Source: Hawksworthiomyces lignivorus (Eukaryota > Ascomycota > Sordariomycetes > Ophiostomatales > Ophiostomataceae). Taken from it: 64,000 nt of DNA. The translations under genes and the position numbers were made by a program. Below, one piece after another: positions 56,101-64,000 of the stretch. Numbering within the stretch: position 1 is the first letter of the stretch; the number at the start of each line of letters is the position of its first letter. Where the stretch lies: positions 310,001 through 374,000 of the forward strand of contig NTMA01000009.1 in the NCBI GenBank assembly GCA_002917075.1, given 5' to 3'. Below the pieces are notes generated by a model, which did no database searches, was not told the DNA's origin, and saw only the letters and a program-made list of their open reading frames with translations.

Positions 56101-59100
56101 GAAAGATGGTCTACCAGAGACCTGTGCCATGTGGAAAAGTGCCTCTTTCTTCTCGCCCCTTCTGAAGATCAGAAGAATATGTCGTAGGCATTATTCCCAA
56201 CGTCACAAGCACACGAATACGCACATGAAATGCTTTTTTTATAACGACGGCAGTCGTTGCATGTGGATTTGGCGTTCTGGGGGCTGTTCCCTGGAGCTAG
56301 GCCGATCCGACCAAGTTTTGAAACAACTCTGATCGCAGTGCGTTTCCAGTGTCGCCGCTGCTGATGCGCAATCTACGTTATGCTGGAGGCAGGGAAAGCG
56401 GGTCGTATTCCTTCCAGAAGGGCAACAGAGAGGACTCCAGCTTGCTTCCCCAAAACATCCGCCCGATGCTTCGATGCTTACACGCACTCGTAAGGTTTGA
56501 GACTGTGAGGCATCTCATAAGTGCATTTGTCTCGTGCTTTCTAATTCGGATATTCCATGTTTTTTTGCCCATTTGCTTAGTGCACGTCTCCCGAGGCCAC
56601 GGAGAAAGCACGGAGGGTTGAGGCAAAACCGAGGGACAGGCTGCAAGCGGATGGGGACTCGAAGAGGAAAAGGGGCGTGAGATACCGTGGGCGGCAGGTT
56701 CGCTTGGCTTTCTTCTCTCTGGCTTTCTGCAAACCTTTGCCCGCTGGAACAGTGCCGAAGGCTGCTTAAGAATTTCCTGGGCGATTAATACGGTTCTTCC
56801 CTCAACGTTGTAACACCATTTTCCACCCCCGTCTCTTAACTCCCTCCCCCCCTGCCACAAATACTACGTCTCGCCAGGAACTGCTTCCTGGCTGACTTCC
56901 ACTTTAGCTGAGTAGCGGACCAAAGTCACCTCGTCGTAAAAATGACGGGATATTGACCATGCGATTAATAGTTTCCATTTTCTTCACTTCTCTTTCTTTC
57001 TTTGTATTTCTCTGCTGGTTTTGGCTCTGTGTCAGTTTGGCCTCCTCGGAACTGAATCTGATGGGGAGGGGACTTGGGGACTTTTTGGGCCAACGTTCGT
57101 GTCTTAGTCCTCGCGCTAACCTACTTCATCCGAACGACGAAGAGCCGGGAAAATTGCTATTTTTCTTTATTGTGACAACAACGCATCTTACGTATACGTA
57201 CAGGGCGGCTTTCAAACAAACTTCGCACAGTACTGCCAAATGAAGGCGCAAGGATTTTTTTCCACCAAGGCATGCCCGGGCATTTTGTGTTGTGATAATT
57301 GCTTGAGGAAAATTTAGCAAATCGCCATCAATATCGGGATCCTGGATCGGATGAAAAGAGAGAGACAGGGAGGATAAAGAGACGTGCTCCGTAGCTCTGC
57401 CGATGAAGCCTCCATGACTATTTGGTCACCGGGAAACAGACCACGGTCTTTTTTCGGCTCGTGCGCGCCGTTTGCTCATCAAATCACCCACTTCCCTAGC
57501 TGGTCGCCTTGCGCTGCTTTATTTTGCTTTTTTCTTCCCCTTGCTCTTCAATTTCTGTCTCCTACGACGTGCTGATTTTGGGGCCGTTCTGCGGCGCCGA
57601 CGACCTTTTTATTTTTCGACCGCTCTTTTCATTGCTTTTTATTCATTCCTATTTTCCTCTTGTCGTAAGACATGACGCTCTCCATTCGTCCATATCAGGT
57701 TGCACCAATATCTCACCAGATGAATTGCTATATCTTGCCTACTATGTCGCTTTGCTCACCCCATCTTTTTCTCGTGATTATATTGGCTAGCGTCCTGTGC
57801 GAGCATTCCGTGATCTCACAGTGCGCGATATGTATTCGCTTTTTTTTTTTTTGTTGCCTGTCAGGCAGGCTGGTGGTGGGTGGTGGTCAGGCTGTATCAG
57901 CGTCTACCTGAACGGCAGCATTTTTGGTGCAAGACTTCCCAAATCAGCCACCAACGCTGCATAGGCGACCAAATGATAAAACAGAGTAGTCGCCGCAGTC
58001 GCACTGTCAGGCGAGCAGCAGACGGGTAGTCGTTAGTAGTAGTTGCAAAGTGCATACTAGGCGGCGATGGAACAAATCTTCTCATTTTGTTTCTTTTCTG
58101 GCGCACCTCCCTCCTTCTGAATCCACACTTTCTTCATTTTCCATCTGTTTTATTTCCTCTACTGTAGAGAACTCATCTATCTCCATCTTTACGAAGCGAG
58201 GAGGAGCGTGTGTGCAGCAAAAGCCAATATAAGCAAAAAAGAAAAAGAGGACATGTCGTCGGGAGACACCCCGGAGGGGGCGGCATTGCGCATGGCACAT
58301 TAAAAAAGCCCTACCGCACATAATAAGCAAGATCTGTTGCTTTCCACCCTGCTGTCCCACGCTCTTTTGCTACGTATCTTACGCACGTATTTCCCTTTGA
58401 ACCCTCGCTGCAGCTCTTTGTACCCAACCAGAAACGAAAGGAAGGAGGCGGCGGGGCCTGGCTGGCACTAGCAAAACCAGTGCGACGGTGAGGCCTGGCC
58501 CCAAATGGGAGAGGAGGGGGAGGCCCCTAACTAGCGCCGTGTAGGGCGAGTGGAGGGCAATATAAAGAAAAAAATGTAGTATTTTTTCTCTCATTCCCTG
58601 GCCGTGAGCGCTGGCTCAAATTGGACGTGGTTTTTTGCATTTTGGCGACCAAGAAAGAAACAAGATAGTTTTATATGATATCGCATTGCAAACTGTTCAA
58701 AAGCGATAAGAAAGAAATGATGGCAAGATAGAACAGCTTCGGCGTTGAACTTGTTAGGATGGGGATAGAATGAACAACAGATGGGACCGCAAATGTATAC
58801 ATGAAATTTACAAAGTGACACCCGCGTGACTTTTGGGGTTGGCCAGCTGCAAAAAAGAGGGAGAGAGACATACACGCAGGTGAGTTGAGCATGACCGAAG
58901 AGGAGAAAGGGACTGTCTGGCAAGAAGGCTGCAGCCCTCGACAAATCTGCGACTTTGGTGGACTCGCACATTGAAGAGAAAACTCGAGGCGGTTCAAAGA
59001 GGCGATCGGCACGATGAGATTCGAATGGAGAGGCGGCCAATCTACGACAGACTGTCTCCTCGACAGAAAGATGCGCTCTCCGACAGCCATTTGGTTTGTG

Positions 59101-61577
59101 ATCTGTCGTGTCGGGATAAAAGAGAAAGGAAAATGTGAACAGCGCAAGAAGGAAGAAGGTCAGAAAAGAGAAACGAGGTTGTCGTGCAAGTCTCGCCAAT
59201 CAGATGTGGTAGTACCTTACAGGTAGTATATATGAGTTTTTTACGTGCTATGTAGTGAATCTTCCACCCCTGCAAGTACCTGTCAACTACTTCCACGTAC
59301 TAGCGTGGCTACTCGGGGCTGGGGTGGGAAGGGGAAAATAAAAATAAAGAGCGAGATAGAATGAGAGGCAGCAGGAGAGAGCGTATGGGAACAACGGAGC
59401 ACATACACAGACAAAGTAGGAGCGAGTTTGGGCGACCCCCTTCATTCCCTCCCTCTCTCTCTCTCTCGCTCACTTGTTCTCTCGCCTTCCCACCTCCCAT
59501 GCCAGATATCTGTCTGATTGATGCCGCCCGTCGCTCGTCTTCCGTTGCGCTTTTTCCACGTTCCACCGTAAATCCCAAACGAACGACTTATTCAGTCCTC
59601 TGGGACCGCCGCGTTTTGTGGGAACAAAGTCGTTTTGTCGGCTGTCGTCGTTCTGCTATTCCGCCTCCCTCTGTAGTCTCCTAGCCGCAGTAGCAATAAT
59701 TGACCTCCCTCTTTTGTGTAGTAATACCTTATTACGACTTCTGCCATTGTTGCCTTTTTTTCTAACCGGATATCTCTCTTTCGCTCGCTCGTCCTCCTTT
59801 TCTGCTGGCACTGTTTCGTCTCTTCTCGACTGCTTGTTTTTAATTTCCTGCCTTGTTTGATATCCTTCTTCCAGTGTTCTTTTTCGCTCTTCCCTCTCTT
59901 CTCTTACTTCCTCCGTCCTCCTTTTCTTCTTTATTCTCCTACCTTGCCTCTTCTACAGGATACACATATTCTGCAGTCCCTTCTCCCCACGTCATCCGTT
60001 CGCCTCGTAGAGCCCGTCCCAGGACGACGTAATTCTAACGCACGCTTGCGGCTATTGCTCGTACTGTCGGCGCTCTCATTCTGGCGTTTCTTCCCACGCT
60101 TTCTCCTCATATCTCTTCCGGGTCCCTCGCCTTTCTATCGCCGCTTCCCCGTCAGAGCACCTCTTTGCTCTCTTCCCTCTGCTCGTTGCTCTTTCCTATT
60201 ATACCCACACCCCCCCGTCCCAAACCCCCTCCTAGGCCCACGACCCGTCTCGGCCTCTCATTTCCACTTCCCCATATATATCACCCATCATCCGCTTGCT
60301 TGCCATTGTTTTCCTTTTTTACAAAAGGACGACGCTGTTCGTAACATCCAGCACGATTCTGCGTCTGCCGTATTTTACTTCCTTGCTTCCCTTTCTTCAA
60401 GCCCACACTTGCACGCCTGCCAATTCGGCCATTTCAGTTTCTCGCCACACCCCCTGCCGGATTAGAGCTCCGTCGCGTCGACAGACGGCCGGACGTTCGT
60501 TTATACTACAGCAAGACGACACTCGTCCAGATCCCGGCGGGTGAGGCGAAACAGCAGAATCTGAGATACAACGCATCCCAGAATATCCCAGAGCATCCCA
60601 CGCGGAGCAGCAGACGCATGCTCTTGCAGCAATACCCGTCGTGCGCCAAGTCTACCTGAAAAACCAAAAGCAGTCCGGAGTCAAGAAAACAGGCGTACCG
60701 GTTCTAACAGAGTAGTGGGAAGAAAAAAAGAGAGCGAAGCAGAAAACCCGACTAGCAACTCTAGAAAAGTAGCACCGCGGAATCCGACGCCTGCCTTTCA
60801 CATATCACCCTTTTTTTCCTTTTTGACTATTACCTGACGAAACTACTTCTTCTGGCCTACGCTTGTTGCCACCTTTTTTCTTCGCGTTCTCTTCCTCTTT
60901 CTCTCACACACTCTTCTTCTCTCATACTCTCCGTCACTCTCACATATTCACACACGTCTTGCCTCTTTTATCTCCTCTCATAATTTACACGACAAAAGCC
61001 GCATTACGTCCTCGACAGTATTTTGCTAGCTCGTTATTATTTCCTCTCGTCTTCCTCCCTCGCTTGCCTGTCTCCATTCCTTTGACGAAACCCACCCCCC
61101 CTGTTTTCTTTTCACCAACTGCATGTTTTATTTCTCACACTCTCTCTTCTAACTTTTCTCCCACGCACACGTACACGACTCTTTCTCTTTCTTTCTCTCC
61201 TTTTCACTCTCGCTCACCCTCAACTCATTCCCGTCCATCCCTACCATCCTGTCTCACATATCCGCAGCCATGCAGCTGTCGCCTGCCAGACTTTGTTTCC
61301 ACTAAGAGTCTTCTATTTTATCTATTGGTGGTTTTCTCTTGGCTTTCTCATTTCCGCCTCCTCACCACAACACACCTGCTGGCGGGAAAGTAGTATATGG
61401 ATCGACCCTGGGCGACTTAGGCTATCCCATCCTACCTTCGTCGTAGCAGTGTCGGCCCGTTGCACTTACTCACCATTAATTCCCGGCGAGGCCTGTCCAC
61501 ACCTCGCCCCCATCCTTTCTTAATTTTGTCCTCGTCACCACACAAAATCCAGGCGCCATTGCGAAACACCTCAAGCC
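53112..61577. other. 8.5-kb divergent intergenic region and long leader
   Basis: No gene is supported in this span between the HELQ start and the SNT2-like start. The many open frames are short, antisense-paired and free of family motifs. From about 59.7 kb to 61.57 kb the plus strand becomes strongly pyrimidine-rich (repeated TCTTC, CTCCC and TTTTC steps), as in long fungal promoters and 5' leaders. A CT repeat lies at about 59451-59469. A stretch at 60470-60780 has balanced composition and A-rich parts and may be leader RNA. Long untranslated leaders with upstream AUGs are common for fungal chromatin and transcription regulators, so part of this may be SNT2 5' UTR. Confidence 0.5.
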
Positions 61578-64000
61578 ATGGCGCCCCCCAAACCATCACA
61601 AACTAGCAACACCGGCTCCGGCGGCAGCGGCAGTGGCAGTGCAGATGCTGAAGGTCCGTCCTCCGCGACCAGCAACACTGCAGGCACCAAAGCCAACGCC
61701 ACGGCAACATTGTTGGCTGCCAAATCCACTTTGCCTCAGTCATCCTCCAAGTCTTCTTCCCCATCACCATCTACTTCCGCAAATTCTTCCCACAAACAAA
61801 CCACCACCTCGACCTCTTATTCTGTCTTGCCAAAGATGTCTGACCCAACACCACCGCCACCCTCAAATGTAAATAGTAATCAGAGCGCAAACCAGTCGTC
61901 ATCCTCAGCAGCGCCCTCATCATCATCAGCATCAAAGCGGCCATCAAGAGATTCTGGCAGCGACAATACTAATGGCGCCGCCGCTGCCAGCAGCGCAGCG
62001 TCGACGCCTGGCGGAACACCATCACCATACGGCACGCGGTCGCGCAACCGGACAGGTGGCGTGCGACCCAACTACGCCGAAGACAAGGACATCGACATGG
62101 AGCTTTTCGAGATGTACCCGGAGCGACGCGAAGATGAGCCGAAAAAGGCACCATCGCGAAACGCTGCATCTTCATCTGCAAATAGCGCGTCGTCGACCTC
62201 TTCGCTACTAGACAGGGAACCTCTGCGCCCAACCAACAGCAGCGCAAATAGCAGTGGTAACCATGGCGGCCACAGCAATGGGAGCAGCGAGCGCGCAGAA
62301 CGAGAAAGGACGCGCAAGCCGCTGCCGACTTCTTCAGCGAATACTCCTGAAGGCAGTCACAGCCAGCAGAACGGCAATAGCAAGTCCGCATCCTCCTCTT
62401 CATCGCACAACGCGCAGAAGGAGCAGAGCCAGGCAGCGTCCACAACTTCAGCAAACGGCGGCGGCCAGTCTCAGTCGTCCAATTCAAGGAAGCGCAAAGC
62501 AGCCTCTGCCTCCAACGACAAAACCAGCTCCACAAGCGGCACGTCTCACAACTTGTCAAGCACGATCACCACCATCTCCATCAAAAAGAACGGAGCGGCG
62601 GCGGCGGCGGCAGCGGCAGCGGCAGCGGCCACGTCGTCTCATAATGGAGATACGAAAGGCTACTCGGACACGAACGTGATGACCTTTGAGAGAAGCGGCG
62701 CAAAACCTAACAAAGACGGCAACTTGGTAGCCGATGATGGCACAATACTGAGCATCAATGGTGAGAATTCCCTTTGCGACGCCTTATTTTTTTTTATTTT
62801 TTTATTCCATTCGCTTTTTTTCCATCATCTTCTTTACTGACCAGTAAGACCACGTATACTTGGTTTGCGAACCGCCTGGTGAGCCATATTATCTGGGCCG
62901 AGTGATGGAGTTTCTGCACCCCAAGAACAACACATCGCTGCCAGTCGATGCTCTGCGCGTCAACTGGTATTATCGCCCCAGAGACATTGGTCGGAAAGCT
63001 CAGGACACCCGCTCCGTTTTTGCCACCATGCATTCAGACACCACACCGCTGACCGCACTGCGCGGCAAATGCACTATTAAGCACAAGGCGGAGATTGACA
63101 GTCTCGACCAATACCGGAAGACTACCGACTGCTTCTGGTTTGAGAAGCTCTATGACCGATACATTCAGAAGAATTACGAAGTCATCCCGACCTTTCAGAT
63201 CGTTAATGTGCCTGAACGAGTCAAGAAGGTTTTGGATGAGCGCTGGCGTTTCGTGCTGGTTGAGCAGGGCCGTGGAAAAGATCTTACTTCTGCTGCAAAG
63301 CAGTGCAAGCGCTGCAGTGGCTTTTGTGCAAGGTACGCTATGTCTTATTGTTGTTTCTTGTCTACCCTCCCCCCCTTCCCCCCCTACCCTTTTTTTTCCC
63401 CGTTCATTATTATCCTTGGATTCGCCTCTTCCGCCCTTTTCGCACTTTTTTTGCCTTTATTTGTATTTTCTGTATTTTATCGTTCATTTTATGCATCAGC
63501 CCCACACACTATTTCCCTTTAAGGCTAGCGCTATATATGACGCGAACAAGGCGCTAATTGGCCCCACTTTCCAGTAACGACTCTGTGGATTGTGCCGTCT
63601 GCAAAAAGACATACCACATGTACTGTGTGCGTCCACCATTGTTGAAGAAGCCGTCACGTGGTTTTGCCTGGTCCTGTGCAGCATGCAGCCGTGCACAAGA
63701 GCGTCTCTTGGAGGCCCGCCATACTCCCAACGTGATCGATGGCCGTGCCCCGGATGCGGTCGCCGCCGCCGCTGCTGCCGCTGCTGCCGCCGCAGCCGCG
63801 GATGATGAGGAGCTTCTCGACGAGGAAGACGACGATGCCGCCGGTCCGGACACCAGCCGGACGAGCCCGGACCAGGATGACGACGCTCACCCGCCAGCAT
63901 CCGCCGAGCAGCAATACCAAGCCAGCCTCTGGCCCTACCGGTATCTCGGTATTCACTGCAAGGTGGAGGATGCTCTCGACTACGACGACCGCATCTACCC
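61578..64000 (+). CDS. SNT2: SNT2-like BAH-PHD chromatin protein, 3' end missing
   Basis: Partial gene that runs off the right edge. The join 61578-62760, 62849-63332 and 63575-64000 gives about 697 residues. The first 394 residues are Ser/Ala/Asn/Pro-rich and disordered, apart from a basic patch YGTRSRNRTGGVRPNYAEDKDID typical of the N-terminus of these proteins (shown here only as a marker, about 154-175). The BAH domain follows (DHVYLVCEPPGEPYYLGRV, VNWYYRPRDIG, DTRSVFATMHSD; about 395-520). Then comes a Cys-rich PHD finger (CKRCSGFC, CAVCKKTYHMYC, CAAC). After it lies YLGIHCKVEDALDYDDRIYP, split over the edge. Snt2 is a subunit of the Rpd3L-like/Lid2-type histone deacetylase-demethylase assemblies and an E3-like regulator in stress responses. 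Intron 1 (88 nt) uses an AAG acceptor four bases after a CAG. Intron 2 is 242 nt. Confidence 0.88.

Noticed and set aside
58591..59199. 202-codon minus-strand frame in the large spacer
   Set aside because: Phe/Ser/Leu-rich translation of A/G-rich leader-type sequence without any recognisable motif.

Overview
The window is nuclear DNA from a filamentous ascomycete. It is most likely a Sordariomycete, and the promoter-like TACGTAC/GAGTAC-rich spacers and gene content would suit Hypocreales, but that level is inference. The evidence is intron-bearing genes with short GT-AG introns (mostly 59-117 nt, CTNAN-like branch sites), opisthokont housekeeping genes, a HET-domain remnant, and several fungus-specific families. 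GC3-rich exons produce long false antisense frames throughout. I found no tRNA, rRNA, CRISPR array or intact transposon.

Layout. 1-7.4 kb holds no gene I can support, only an 8-bp satellite. 7.4-8.7 kb (-) is the NAD(P)H-hydrate dehydratase. 9.4-18.0 kb looks like an accessory block: an AT-rich patch, a broken HET-domain gene (-), an intact 670-aa membrane-anchored 'modin'-like protein (-), and, divergently, an 1138-aa protein with three tandem CbbX-type AAA+ ATPase domains (+). 18.9-20.4 kb (+) is an STK16/Env7-type kinase and converges on a GH38 alpha-mannosidase (Ams1, -). 26.0-27.6 kb (-) is an unrecognised protein with a basic centre and an acidic C-terminus. 30.6-34.9 kb (+) is the mitochondrial MutS homologue MSH1, convergent with ribosomal P0 (-). 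P0 shares a 453-bp divergent promoter region with the tRNA m7G methyltransferase subunit TRM82 (+). 40.0-41.4 kb (-) is the farnesylatable Hsp40 Ydj1, followed by a five-exon SDR oxidoreductase (-). 46.7-49.4 kb (+) is a bZIP/DUF3425 transcription factor convergent with a HELQ-type DNA helicase (-). After an 8.5-kb spacer, a BAH-PHD chromatin protein of the Snt2 type (+) starts at 61.6 kb and runs off the right edge.

How the genes relate. Most are unlinked housekeeping functions: metabolite repair, glycan turnover, mitochondrial and nuclear genome maintenance, translation, tRNA modification, chaperoning and chromatin. The unusual part is the 9.4-18 kb block. A HET relic, a TM-anchored modin-like protein and a tandem AAA+ protein sit between conserved genes, and the two intact ones share a 1.36-kb divergent intergenic region. 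This is the best candidate for an undescribed non-self-recognition or stress module, but that function is inference. Two sequence details support a closer look at the AAA+ gene: the third P-loop is assembled across an 81-nt frame-neutral intron, and its Walker B has Asp-Asp in place of Asp-Glu.
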